DNA of 64,000 bases, from contig JAJYZB010000010.1 of NCBI GenBank assembly GCA_021800275.1, positions 1-64,000 of the forward strand. Reading direction: 5' to 3'. A program made the translations under genes and the position numbers. The notes under the pieces were generated by a model. It was not told the DNA's origin and did no database searches. It worked only from the letters and a program-made list of their open reading frames with translations. Below, piece after piece: positions 37,164 through 45,547 of the stretch (the stretch's first letter is position 1; every line of letters starts with the position of its first letter). This stretch comes from a bacterium (GTDB lineage Bacteria > Vulcanimicrobiota > JABDET01).

Positions 37164-38291
37164 CTAATCTAAAAGAAATTCCTGAATGACATGATTAGCG
37201 ATCATGAAGCCTGATTCAGTTAAATGAAGGGCATCGTCCTCCCACTTGAGGAGTCCAGAGGGTTCATACTTCGAAATCAAATGGGAATAAAATTCCTGAA
37301 GTCTCTTGCCAAAACGGCCAAAAAATCTAACATTTGAAATCCCTTTTTTAAGCCGTAACCCCAGCATCATGGTTTCGCCTACTTCTTTCTCTAGAGGCAG
37401 AACTTCCCAGCCCGATATTTTTTCTTCCCCTTTTAAATATTTTGCCATATTTCTAGTCATCCAGAATCTTTTCTTGCTCAAATATGAAAAAGCTCCCAGA
37501 CCGATTCCTAGATACTCTTCATTATTCCAGTAAATCAAATTATGCCTGCACTCATATCCAGGTTTTGAAAAATTTGAAATCTCATACTGTTCATATCCTC
37601 TCGTCCTTAATCGTTTAATTGTCTTTTCATACATCAGAGCTTCTATTTCTTCTCCTGGAAGAGAAAAAATTCCCTGTCTATAATCCGTGAAAAAAGGAGT
37701 GCCTTCTTCAATTTGGAGTCCATAAGTAGAGAGATGTTCAGGCTCCCACTGCACAACCTGATTCAAACTTTCTTCCCATTCCTCTAAACTTTGATCCGGC
37801 AGTCCAAAAATTAAGTCAATATTAAGATTCTGAAATCCCGCTTTTCTAGCCAGCTTAAATCCCTCCTGTGCTTCTTCTGCCGTATGAATTCTTCCCATTC
37901 TTTTTAAATGACGATTCTGAAGGGCTTGAACCCCAAAACTCAAACGATTCACGCCTGCTGCCTGATAACCAGATAATTTTTCGAGGGTAATAGTTCCTGG
38001 ATTGGATTCAAGCGTTACTTCGATCTCAGCCGCTGTATGGCAGTAAGAATAAACAGCAGACAAAATCCGCTCAATTTGCTCAGCGCGCAGAAGTGATGGG
38101 GTCCCCCCCCCAAAAAAAATAGTTTTTATCTCGTAATCTCTAAAGTCAGGCAGAAAAAATTTCAAATCGCGAATCAGGCAAGACACATACTCAGGAATCA
38201 TGTGCTCATGGTTAGCAAAAGAGAGAAAATCGCAGTAATGACACCGATAAGGACAGAAAGGAATATGAAAGTAAAGCCCAAGTGATTTCAT
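37164..38291 (-). CDS. hemW: Radical-SAM heme chaperone HemW-like protein
   Basis: 375 residues. Radical-SAM cluster motif FHIPFCPYRCHYCDF (CxxxCxxC plus the HemW-typical fourth cysteine spacing), then FFGGGTPSLL, EVTLESNPGTI, NRLSFGVQALQN and IDLIFGLPDQS, and the C-terminal HemW domain (YEQYEISNFSKPGYECRHNLIYW). HemW-type proteins insert heme or relate to anaerobic heme synthesis; true coproporphyrinogen dehydrogenases (HemN) have an extra N-terminal YxxR motif that I do not see. Overlaps the alkaline-phosphatase-fold gene by 4 bases (ATGA). Complements hemL as a tetrapyrrole-related gene. Confidence 0.92.
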   Translation of the reverse strand: MKSLGLYFHIPFCPYRCHYCDFLSFANHEHMIPEYVSCLIRDLKFFLPDFRDYEIKTIFFGGGTPSLLRAEQIERILSAVYSYCHTAAEIEVTLESNPGTITLEKLSGYQAAGVNRLSFGVQALQNRHLKRMGRIHTAEEAQEGFKLARKAGFQNLNIDLIFGLPDQSLEEWEESLNQVVQWEPEHLSTYGLQIEEGTPFFTDYRQGIFSLPGEEIEALMYEKTIKRLRTRGYEQYEISNFSKPGYECRHNLIYWNNEEYLGIGLGAFSYLSKKRFWMTRNMAKYLKGEEKISGWEVLPLEKEVGETMMLGLRLKKGISNVRFFGRFGKRLQEFYSHLISKYEPSGLLKWEDDALHLTESGFMIANHVIQEFLLD

Positions 38292-39691
38292 AAATTTTCT
38301 AAAATCTTTTGAGCCACTTGATGAATTTTCAAATTCTCAACTTTTTTTGCGCGGACACCCTTGTTTCTAAAAGCAAAAATTCCATTTTGGCTGTGGTTAG
38401 AATCGTCAGGTCCAGTATCATTTTCAGAAACATATATGGAAGGATATCCGATCGTTCCTATGGCTCTCCAGTTCAGATCGTCAAAATAAATCATTAAATC
38501 GGGTGGAAGTCCAATAATTCTAGGGTACAACTCTTCAGGGAAAAGAACTTTTGTGGCAAGTCGTTTCCCATTCTCATCAGGGATTGCCTCCAACTTTTCT
38601 TTTAATTTGAATTTCAGTGATTCAAATTCTGAATCCCGCACTATTCCTTGAGGTTCTCTCCCCTTTTTATTGATGAAAACTCGGGCATAATATCCTCCTT
38701 CTCCCCATGCCCTGGTTCGCTGCCAGTCAATCATTTCAGGAGAAACAGACACTGTATGATTTTGATTTCCAGCGGGAAGACAGGCAGAAACCATAGAAAT
38801 TGGTTCAACAAAAGCCTTTTCTTTGACAACCTGTTCTTTCAGAACCAGGAATCCTTCCTCAATTAAAAACTCGTTAATGGCTATCCCGCCATGGATCGCT
38901 TTTGATCCATGATCAGAGACAATAAAAATGGAGGTTTGTTCATCTAACAACTCGAAAATTTTCCCCATCAGCACATCGAGCTGCCGATAATAATCAGGAA
39001 TAGCATTCCTGAATTTACTATTCGGATCATGCTTAGGATGGCTTGGATCGAAATACTTCCAGAATCCATGGTGCAGCCGATCTGTCGCTATCTCGGTAAA
39101 CATGAAAAAATCCCAGGTTTTCGTTTTTAAAAGATGCTGCACAATTTTAAAATGCTGTTCTGTAAGCGTATAAATCTCTTCTAAAATTCTTTCTTTTTCA
39201 GAACTTCTAAAATTCTCGACGTCAAATTTATAAAGAGGAGAAATATCCAATAATTCCTCCTTAAAACTATCAGGATAAGTAAACACATTATTATGCCCGG
39301 GAGTTAAAAAGCAGCTGACAAAATACCCATTGACCGGTTTTGGAGGATAACCGGGAGGAACTGCCACAACAATCACTTCTTTTCCTTTCTGGGAAAGAAA
39401 ATCCCAAACAGCAGGAACATGAACATCGCGCGAACTAACAATTTTCAAATGATCATACCCTGGCCCAACGCGATTTCTAAATCCATAAATTCCTAATTCC
39501 CCAGGATCCTTCCCTGTTACCATCGTTGTCCAGGCAGGACAGGTAATCGGTGGATGAGTGCTTTCTAAAGGTCCATACTCCGAGGTTTCTAAAATTTTTC
39601 TTAAATTAGGCATCTCCCCTTTTAAAGTTTCTAAAAGGGAAGGAGGGACTGCATCAAGTCCCAAAACAAAAACTTTTCGACCTTTCTTCAT
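38288..39691 (-). CDS. Alkaline-phosphatase-fold phosphodiesterase/nucleotide pyrophosphatase-like protein
   Basis: 467 residues. N-terminus VFVLGLDAVPPSLL holds the first metal aspartate; ITCPAWTTMVTGKDPGELGIYGFR holds the catalytic Thr/Ser nucleophile region; FTEIATDRLHHGFWKY and IFIVSDHGSKAIHGG provide the remaining metal ligands. This is the pattern of the type I phosphodiesterase/nucleotide pyrophosphatase group of the alkaline phosphatase superfamily. No signal peptide, so it acts in the cytoplasm; natural substrate unknown (nucleotide sugars or phosphonates are possible). Lies between the PilZ-like genes (50-base gap) and hemW. Confidence 0.85.
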   Translation of the reverse strand: MKKGRKVFVLGLDAVPPSLLETLKGEMPNLRKILETSEYGPLESTHPPITCPAWTTMVTGKDPGELGIYGFRNRVGPGYDHLKIVSSRDVHVPAVWDFLSQKGKEVIVVAVPPGYPPKPVNGYFVSCFLTPGHNNVFTYPDSFKEELLDISPLYKFDVENFRSSEKERILEEIYTLTEQHFKIVQHLLKTKTWDFFMFTEIATDRLHHGFWKYFDPSHPKHDPNSKFRNAIPDYYRQLDVLMGKIFELLDEQTSIFIVSDHGSKAIHGGIAINEFLIEEGFLVLKEQVVKEKAFVEPISMVSACLPAGNQNHTVSVSPEMIDWQRTRAWGEGGYYARVFINKKGREPQGIVRDSEFESLKFKLKEKLEAIPDENGKRLATKVLFPEELYPRIIGLPPDLMIYFDDLNWRAIGTIGYPSIYVSENDTGPDDSNHSQNGIFAFRNKGVRAKKVENLKIHQVAQKILENL

Positions 39692-39741
39692 GACACTATC
39701 TTTCTTGCTTTATTCCAGTTTACCTGGAATTTGTGGAGCCA

Positions 39742-40428
39742 TTATCTGCTCTCGGAAAGCTTCCCGTCACTAGAAAGGAAGGGTTCATCCTGTAAGCACA
39801 CATACCATAAAATTTCTTCTTTATCTTTAATCTCCATTTCTTTTAAAGAAACCTGGACAAAGTGTTTTTTAGGCGCTTCCTCAGATTTACTGCAAAAAAT
39901 CACTTTTTCTCTTATCTGAATAGGCGTTTCACGGCAAGGAAGATTTAACTCTAAATTTAACAAGGTATCTTTAGGGATCTGAAGATTTGCCAGAAATTTA
40001 ATCCCATTCCAGGCAAATTCTATGACTTCTCCTTTTTGGGTATGCGGGCTTGCCATGGCTCGATATTGAACAGAAAAAAAAACTGGATGTGAATTTTCAC
40101 GGACAAGAGGACGAATTTTTTGAGAAAAAATTATTTCCGGCGGGGAAAAAATAAAGATTTCATCTTCTTGATGCAGAAATTTGCTCTGAAACCATATCTT
40201 CTGGCTCGATGTAAGGGCAGTGATCTTTCCTTCTATTCCAACAGTCAAATCATTCCCTTTATCTTTCGATATAAAATTCACAAAGATATTCTTTTTTTTA
40301 CTCACTTTTATTACGACTGCATAAAGAACTCGATTCTGCTTTTCTCCAGGGATCTCCAGTTTAAACTTTTCCCCGGGTTTAAGAGGAGTTAAAAATTTTT
40401 TCTTTTTAGAAAAAAAATCAAAAATCAT
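39742..40428 (-). CDS. PilZ-like (YcgR-type) protein with degenerate cyclic-di-GMP motifs, 1
   Basis: 228 residues with two beta-barrel halves. N-terminal part (LKPGEKFKLEIPG ... VGIEGKITALTSSQKIWFQSKF) fits the YcgR-N-like flagellar-brake domain; C-terminal part (about 110-215) follows the PilZ strand pattern. The cyclic-di-GMP motifs RxxxR and (D/N)xSxxG are not found: the matching places read RENSHPVFF and EFAWNGIKF. So direct binding of the dinucleotide is doubtful. It overlaps the next upstream gene by 4 bases (ATGA) and the two look like distant paralogues, perhaps acting as a heterodimer. Function inferred only from fold pattern. Confidence 0.6.
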   Translation of the reverse strand: MIFDFFSKKKKFLTPLKPGEKFKLEIPGEKQNRVLYAVVIKVSKKKNIFVNFISKDKGNDLTVGIEGKITALTSSQKIWFQSKFLHQEDEIFIFSPPEIIFSQKIRPLVRENSHPVFFSVQYRAMASPHTQKGEVIEFAWNGIKFLANLQIPKDTLLNLELNLPCRETPIQIREKVIFCSKSEEAPKKHFVQVSLKEMEIKDKEEILWYVCLQDEPFLSSDGKLSESR

Positions 40429-41093
40429 GTTTCAGTTATTTTCGCAAAAGCCGAAGGCTCTGACTGCGTTTGTTTCTGCATACAGTATTTTAAAATCAGA
40501 GATCGATCTTTCTCTCGAATCGCCTCAAACTCAAGCCTGACATGAAAAAGAGAGCCATGCGGTTTTATTTTATGCACTTTCCCAAAAAACCGCAGTGGAA
40601 CAGGAGAGATCGGCTGTTGGATTTCAATCGCGAACAAGGAGCCTTTTGAAATCTCCAGGATAGAAATCATATTAAGTTCATTTCCTCCGATCCAGGTCGC
40701 AACTCCTTGTTTCGTCAGTTCAGCAACCTCTCGCCCTTTTTGAACAGGTTCATATCGAAAAGGGAGATACCCTTCTACACCTGCAAAGCCGCTTCTCTGG
40801 TAACATTTAATTTTCTCCTCAACAACCTCTTTCGGCAGAGAAAAAGATAATCTTGGAGGAGCTATTTCTTTTCGAACCACTTTTGTTTCAAACGAATATA
40901 TAGAATCCTCATCAATAAAAACTCCTCTCATTTTAGCTCCCAAACGAACAGAAAGATGCTCAATAATCTGGTTATCCCCTTTTACTGTAAAAAAATTTGA
41001 GTTTATCGTTTCAATCTTGGTTGCAAAAGAATGATTTTCCCCTTCTATTTTCAATTGCTGGTTCTCCTTTAAAAACTTTGCGATATCCATCAT
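40425..41093 (-). CDS. PilZ-like (YcgR-type) protein with degenerate cyclic-di-GMP motifs, 2
   Basis: 222 residues. The stretch MRGVFIDEDSIYSFETKVVRKE ... LSFSLPKEVVEEKIKCYQR is highly typical of the linker between YcgR-N and PilZ domains. In canonical proteins the next residues are RRxxxR; here they read QRSGFAG, and the D/NxSxxG place reads TKQGVATWIGG, so the binding residues are lost in this copy as well. C-terminal strand LFHVRLEFEAIREKDRSLILKYCMQKQ is PilZ-like. First gene of the minus cluster; divergent from ispD, with 171 bases between. Possible role: ligand-independent motility or secretion regulator. Confidence 0.65.
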   Translation of the reverse strand: MMDIAKFLKENQQLKIEGENHSFATKIETINSNFFTVKGDNQIIEHLSVRLGAKMRGVFIDEDSIYSFETKVVRKEIAPPRLSFSLPKEVVEEKIKCYQRSGFAGVEGYLPFRYEPVQKGREVAELTKQGVATWIGGNELNMISILEISKGSLFAIEIQQPISPVPLRFFGKVHKIKPHGSLFHVRLEFEAIREKDRSLILKYCMQKQTQSEPSAFAKITET

Positions 41094-41144
41094 TTAAAGT
41101 CATCCCTCCCTTTTCTCCAAATATCAAATCCATCTATCGTGATC

Positions 41145-41173
41145 TTGAAAACTCTTAATCATGAGAATAATCT
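41145..41173 (+). promoter_or_regulatory. Predicted ispD promoter
   Basis: -35 TTGAAA (41145-41150), 17-base spacer, -10 TAATCT (41168-41173). A perfect inverted repeat ATGAGA-ATAA-TCTCAT (41161-41176) covers the -10, a position suited to a repressor. A second one, GTCAGGATA/TATCCTGAC (41214-41222 / 41235-41243), lies in the transcribed leader. Confidence 0.5.
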
Positions 41174-41213
41174 CATAATACCTTAATACGACTAGAGCTC
41201 GAATCACCCTTTT

Positions 41214-41243
41214 GTCAGGATAACTAAAACAGGGTATCCTGAC
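41214..41243 (+). promoter_or_regulatory. Inverted repeat in the ispD leader
   Basis: Perfect 9-bp arms GTCAGGATA and TATCCTGAC separated by 12 bases, about 20 bases before the ispD ATG. It could be an RNA hairpin or an operator; no T-tract follows, so it is not a simple terminator. Confidence 0.4.
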
Positions 41244-41264
41244 CCTGATGGAGAAGAAAAAAAT

Positions 41265-41990
41265 ATGCAAACCTTTGGAATTATCTTGGCCGCAGGCTCA
41301 GGGATTCGAATGGGAACCCCAAAAGCATTCCTATCTCTGAATGGTAAACCTATGCTCTGGTATTCCCTTCAGGCTTTTGAAAAAGCTTCTCAAATTTCTA
41401 AAATCATTGTAGTCTCCCAAAAAGGAGACATGGAAGCTGTTCAAAATCTGTGTCGTTCCTCTCAAATGACTAAATTTCACTCCGTTGTACCAGGAGGAAA
41501 AGAAAGACAGGATTCGGTTCGAGAAGGACTCAAAGCCCTTCCTCCCTCCGCAAAAATAATCGCTGTTCACGATTCTGCAAGGCCTCTCATAAGTTCAACA
41601 TTGATTGATCTTCTGGTCAAAGAAGCTAAAGGGAAAAAAGCGGTTGTCCCTGCGATAAAGGTCAACGACACGATTAAACAAACTGCAGAACAGCAGATAA
41701 TAAAAACACTGGATCGAAGGGCACTCTATCAGGCTCAAACCCCCCAGGTTTTTCAATTAGACTTCTTTAAACAAGCGGTAGATAAAGCATTCAATGAAAA
41801 TTTTTACGGCACAGACTGCTCTCAGGTAATGGAACATGCAGGATTTCTGGTCTATATTCTTGCTGGAGATCCTAAAAATTTAAAAATTACCACCCCGGAC
41901 GACCTGCTTCTGGCTGAGTTTTTACTGAGAACCAGCATGGCGAACTCTCCGATGACAGATGAGGCGCAAGTAATGATGTCTCCTGAATAA
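41265..41990 (+). CDS. ispD: 2-C-methyl-D-erythritol 4-phosphate cytidylyltransferase
   Basis: 241 residues. Third enzyme of the MEP isoprenoid pathway, joining MEP with CTP. Motifs: IILAAGSGIRMGTPKAFLSLNGKPML (nucleotide loop), VVPGGKERQDSVREGL, VHDSARPL, VPAIKVNDTIK, LYQAQTPQVF, and KITTPDDLLLAE near the C-terminus. The usual TDDA(S) string reads TDCSQ, a mild variant. The C-terminal 20 residues after the last motif are an extra tail. ATG with GGAGAAG about 11 bases upstream. Often fused or adjacent to ispF; no ispF is here. A small orphan gene and a UbiD decarboxylase follow at short spacing. Confidence 0.95.
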   Translation: MQTFGIILAAGSGIRMGTPKAFLSLNGKPMLWYSLQAFEKASQISKIIVVSQKGDMEAVQNLCRSSQMTKFHSVVPGGKERQDSVREGLKALPPSAKIIAVHDSARPLISSTLIDLLVKEAKGKKAVVPAIKVNDTIKQTAEQQIIKTLDRRALYQAQTPQVFQLDFFKQAVDKAFNENFYGTDCSQVMEHAGFLVYILAGDPKNLKITTPDDLLLAEFLLRTSMANSPMTDEAQVMMSPE

Positions 41991-42008
41991 TGGCAGCAAG
42001 ATACGACA

Positions 42009-42398
42009 ATGAAATCGAGCGAATGGCCTGGAGAAGAAGTGGAGTACCTGGAAGAAGTTTTCCAGGAATATGAAAAGTATATTGAAAATATTGGCGAGAA
42101 TGGATTAGCAGCACCACTTCTTTTATATTATCGAGATGAAGTCCAGGAAACCCTAATGGATCTGGAAGGAAGGGCGCCTCTTGAATCATACTGGACTCGC
42201 CTGGTCTCTTTCGATCGAAAACTTCAGGAAAAAAAAGAAGATTTAATCACAGAAATCGGGTGGGATTATTTCAAGACACAGAGAGAAGCTCGAAAGCCCC
42301 CAAAAGCTTACTGGTGGTGGTATTTGGATGCAACTCTAAAAGGACCAGAAAAACCCAATCCTTTGAGATCCTGGTGGGATTGGTTGAAAACACCCTGA
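42009..42398 (+). CDS. Small acidic, Trp-rich orphan between ispD and ubiD
   Basis: 129 residues; not recognised. Predicted mostly helical, acidic in the first half (EEVEYLEEVFQEYEKYIENIGE), with an unusual Trp cluster towards the end (AYWWWYLDATLK, SWWDWLKTP). No signal peptide or membrane segment. The ATG at 42009 is 18 bases after the ispD stop, and the stop TGA shares a base with the UbiD ATG (TGATG), so it is translated within the same transcript. The tight overlap argues that it is a real gene. It may be a small partner of the decarboxylase, but there is no direct evidence. Confidence 0.65.
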   Translation: MKSSEWPGEEVEYLEEVFQEYEKYIENIGENGLAAPLLLYYRDEVQETLMDLEGRAPLESYWTRLVSFDRKLQEKKEDLITEIGWDYFKTQREARKPPKAYWWWYLDATLKGPEKPNPLRSWWDWLKTP

Positions 42399-43861
42399 TG
42401 CCCTTTCAAAACCTTCACCAATTTATAGACGCAATTTCTCAGAAAGGCTGGCTTTCAAAAATTGAAGATGAATGGGATCCTGTTCTTGAGATCGCAGAAA
42501 TCGTTAATCAGACTCTAAAAAAACAGGGTCCTGCTCTGCTTTTTGAAAAACCGAAAGGCTCTAAGATCCCTTTAGCAGTCAATTTATTTGGAAGCCATGA
42601 AAGGCTTTTTTTAGCATTAGGAATCTCCTCATATCAGGAAATCGCGCAGAGAATCAAAGAATTTTTAATTCCTCCAAGTCCTTCCACTCTGATCGAAAAA
42701 CTAGAGCTGCTGCCAAAACTAATGGAAATGAACAGCTTTCTTCCTAAAAAAGTAAAAAAAGGTGCCTGCCAGGAGGTTGTCCTGGAGAATCCTTCTCTAG
42801 ATTTCCTACCAATCCTGAAATGCTGGCCAAAAGACGCGGGAAAATATATCACTTTCCCGCTGGTTATCACAAAAGATTTAGAAACAGGAACCAGAAATGT
42901 CGGCTGCTATAGGATGCAAGTTCATGATTCAAAAACAACCGGGATGCACTGGCAGATCCATAAAGATGCAACTCATCATTTTGCAAAATACCGAGAAAAA
43001 GGAAAGAAAATGGAAGTAGCTGTTGCGATTGGCGCAGATCCTGCCACCCTGTTCGCCGCTGTTTCCCCTCTTCCTCCAGGAATTGATGAACTCCTGTTTT
43101 CAGGTTTTTTAAGACGATCCCCTGTTGAAGTAGTCAAAGGAATAACTGTGGACTTAGAAGTTCCAGCAGAGGCAGAGATCGTTTTAGAAGGATATGTGGA
43201 TCCTGAAGAAAGAAGAGTTGAGGGACCATTCGGAGACCACACAGGATTTTATTCCCTCCCTGAGCCTTATCCAATCTTTCATTTAACGGCTTTGACTCAC
43301 AGAAAAAACCCGATTTATTTAACTGCTATTGTTGGAAAACCACCTCAAGAAGATCTTTATTTTGGTAAAGCGATTGAACGAATCTTCCTTCCCTTAATTC
43401 AAATTTTTTTCCCTGAAATTTGCGACATCAATTTCCCAGTTGAAGGCGTTTTCACAAACTGCGCCATAGTGTCAATCAAAAAAGCTTACCCTGGACACGG
43501 AAAAAAAATCATCCATGGATTATGGGGACTTGGTCAAATCATGTGGACTCGATTTATTATCGTTGTCGAACATAACATTGACATTCAAAAATTAAGCGAA
43601 ACCGCATGGTGGATTTTTACCACCTTCGATCCAGAAAAAAATCTGGTTATTTCAGACGGGCCTCTGGACGCACTGGACCATGCCAGCAATTCTGAAAAAT
43701 ATGGTAAAAAATTAGGTTTTGACTGTACAAAGCCATGGAAAGAGGAAGGAAGAACAAGGCAGTGGCCAGAAGAAATTCAAATGGATCCTGAAATTACAGA
43801 AAAAGTCAGACAAAACATGGATCGCCTGCTGAAAAATATCTCCCCAAAATCACTGGAGTGA
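42398..43861 (+). CDS. UbiD-family prenylated-FMN-dependent decarboxylase
   Basis: 487 residues from the ATG at 42398, overlapping the upstream stop (TGATG); a longer frame would run inside the small orphan. Motifs: NLFGSHERLFLALG, RNVGCYRMQVHDSKTTGMHWQIHKDATHHF (prenyl-FMN and metal binding), GFLRRSPVEVVKG, AEIVLEGYVDPEERRVEGPFGDHTGFYS with the conserved acidic residues, and VEHNIDIQ near the C-terminus. UbiD enzymes reversibly decarboxylate aromatic or alpha,beta-unsaturated acids, including 3-polyprenyl-4-hydroxybenzoate in ubiquinone and related steps in menaquinone synthesis. UbiX, which makes the cofactor, is not in the window. The 3' end overlaps the convergent STAS gene by 12 bases. 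Confidence 0.93.
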   Translation: MPFQNLHQFIDAISQKGWLSKIEDEWDPVLEIAEIVNQTLKKQGPALLFEKPKGSKIPLAVNLFGSHERLFLALGISSYQEIAQRIKEFLIPPSPSTLIEKLELLPKLMEMNSFLPKKVKKGACQEVVLENPSLDFLPILKCWPKDAGKYITFPLVITKDLETGTRNVGCYRMQVHDSKTTGMHWQIHKDATHHFAKYREKGKKMEVAVAIGADPATLFAAVSPLPPGIDELLFSGFLRRSPVEVVKGITVDLEVPAEAEIVLEGYVDPEERRVEGPFGDHTGFYSLPEPYPIFHLTALTHRKNPIYLTAIVGKPPQEDLYFGKAIERIFLPLIQIFFPEICDINFPVEGVFTNCAIVSIKKAYPGHGKKIIHGLWGLGQIMWTRFIIVVEHNIDIQKLSETAWWIFTTFDPEKNLVISDGPLDALDHASNSEKYGKKLGFDCTKPWKEEGRTRQWPEEIQMDPEITEKVRQNMDRLLKNISPKSLE

Positions 43862-44179
43862 ATCTTTAGAAACAATGGAAAAACTATTTAAAAGCCTTGT
43901 TATCGAAAGAACTCTAAGGACTCTAGGAGAAGGATTCATGACATGCAGTTTACCTCCGCTGTCCATCAACTTTCTGCGAATTTCCAGAAGTAGGCGCAAA
44001 CCTGATGAATCCATGTAATCCACATCTTCCATGCTCAACACAATTTGAGTATATCCTTCTTGAATTAAAGTTTCAACTGCTTGTTCGAGTCGCTGAGTGC
44101 TGGCAACTTCCAACTCTCCTGAAACTTCCAGGACAGGGAGTTCTTTGGGAAAATATTTTAAATTTATGGAAAGACTCAT
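43850..44179 (-). CDS. STAS-domain anti-sigma-factor antagonist
   Basis: 109 residues from ATG 44179 (GTG and TTG starts a few codons earlier are possible; no good ribosome site). Single STAS domain with LEVSGELEVASTQRLEQAV, IVLSMEDVDYMDSSGLRLLLEIRRKL and GGKLHVMNPSPRVLRVLSITRL. The serine of D-S-S-G is the phosphorylation site in SpoIIAA-like antagonists, where a partner kinase switches sigma-factor or effector output. No kinase or phosphatase gene is adjacent, so its partner is elsewhere. Convergent with the UbiD gene, 3' ends overlapping by 12 bases. Confidence 0.9.
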   Translation of the reverse strand: MSLSINLKYFPKELPVLEVSGELEVASTQRLEQAVETLIQEGYTQIVLSMEDVDYMDSSGLRLLLEIRRKLMDSGGKLHVMNPSPRVLRVLSITRLLNSFSIVSKDSLQ

Positions 44180-44262
44180 TTCGAGCAGCACCAATAATTC
44201 ATTTAATCTCTTTTTTCATTTCTTTAAAAAGATTGTAATCCCTTTTTTAAAACAGTTGCAGC

Positions 44263-45501
44263 ATGCTTTCTGAAAAAATGAAAATTCCTGAAACGAAAGA
44301 AGAGCTTTCAAAGATCTTAAAAGAAACACAGACAGGAATTTCTGTCATCCCCTGGGGTTCAGGAACCCATCAAGGGATTGGGCATTATCCAGAAAAAAAA
44401 ATTACTGATCCTGATATTCTTGGCATTGGGTCAGAAAGACTAAATCGCATACTAGATTATTCTAAAAAAGATTTTATAATCACGGTTGAGGTAGGAATAA
44501 AACTTAAACATCTCCAAACTTTTCTGAATAAAGAGATGCTTTTTTTCCCTTTTTTTTCGGTGGAATGCGAAAACCGATCCCTTGGGGGAATTCTCGCTGC
44601 GGCCAGCTTTAATTCTCTTTCCTACCGCTATGGATTAATACGAGATCTTGTTCTAGGATTAACTGTATGCCATTCTGATGGGACAATCACGAAATCCGGA
44701 GGGAAAGTGGTTAAAAATGTGTCAGGATATGAAATGCAGAAACTGCACATCGGCTCTTTGGGAACCCTTGGCTATCTAATAAGCTGCACTTTGAAAGTTT
44801 CCTCAATTCCAGAAAAGAAAATTTTCCTGCACTTCGATATTGAAGAACCAGGCGTTGGAATTGAAAAATTAAATCGCTTTTTCACTTCCAATCTCTCCTT
44901 AACTGGAGTTTTTTTGAAACTTAAATTTAACTCCTCTCCTCAGCAGAACCCCTGTCATCACTTAACTGTTTGGATCTTTGGAAAAGAGCGAAGCGCTGAA
45001 TTTATAAAAAATGAAATCTTAACCACCGTGCAGAGTTCTAAAACTAAAGCCCCCTCTGAATTCACAGAGAAAGAAGCAGAAAACTTTCTAGACCTCTCAA
45101 CTCCAATAAACCCTGAAGAAACACAAAATATTTCAGAAATTCTCTGCTCGGGATTTATCCCCCCTTCGATTTTTTTTGAACTCTATAAAAAGATAGAAAA
45201 CTTGTCCATTGGATTAAATTTCTCTTCGGATCTGCTTCTATCTCTCCAGGGAAGTTTTTCTTGCTCTTGGAAATGGAATGGTAAAACACCCGAAAATATT
45301 CTTGAATCCTTTCACGAACTGAATCATTTCGTGTCTCAAAAAGGGGGGTGGATCAGGTACGAGAAAGTGCCACTGCCTTTATGGAAGGATTGGGAAATGT
45401 GGGGAGAAAAAAGACCTGAATGGAAAATTTCAAGAGAGTTAAAAAAAATCTTTGATCCAAAAGGAATTCTAAACCCTGGACGATTTGTTCTAAAAACTTG
45501 A
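44263..45501 (+). CDS. glcE: Glycolate oxidase GlcE-like FAD-binding subunit
   Basis: 412 residues. FAD_binding_4 region: GISVIPWGSGTHQGIG, RILDYSKKDFIITVEVGIKLKHLQTFL and the P-loop-like SLGGILAAASFNSLSYRYGLIRDLVLGLTV, with GGKVVKNVSGYEMQKLHIGSLGTLGYL. The C-terminus has the GlcE-type FDPKGILNPGRF. GlcE acts with GlcD and GlcF to oxidise glycolate (or D-lactate in relatives) and pass electrons to the quinone pool. Here the GlcF gene follows after 46 bases, but no GlcD gene precedes. ATG at 44263 has no clear Shine-Dalgarno motif. Start region is separated from the divergent STAS gene by about 80 bases. Confidence 0.85.
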   Translation: MLSEKMKIPETKEELSKILKETQTGISVIPWGSGTHQGIGHYPEKKITDPDILGIGSERLNRILDYSKKDFIITVEVGIKLKHLQTFLNKEMLFFPFFSVECENRSLGGILAAASFNSLSYRYGLIRDLVLGLTVCHSDGTITKSGGKVVKNVSGYEMQKLHIGSLGTLGYLISCTLKVSSIPEKKIFLHFDIEEPGVGIEKLNRFFTSNLSLTGVFLKLKFNSSPQQNPCHHLTVWIFGKERSAEFIKNEILTTVQSSKTKAPSEFTEKEAENFLDLSTPINPEETQNISEILCSGFIPPSIFFELYKKIENLSIGLNFSSDLLLSLQGSFSCSWKWNGKTPENILESFHELNHFVSQKGGWIRYEKVPLPLWKDWEMWGEKRPEWKISRELKKIFDPKGILNPGRFVLKT

Positions 45502-45547
45502 TGAGAACGTGCCTGAGCAGACCTGATGATATCAAAAGAGAGGGAAC

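Noticed and set aside
42260-43861. A longer UbiD start at 42260
   Set aside because: The added 46 codons overlap the small orphan and resemble no UbiD N-terminus; the TGATG overlap at 42398 is more natural.
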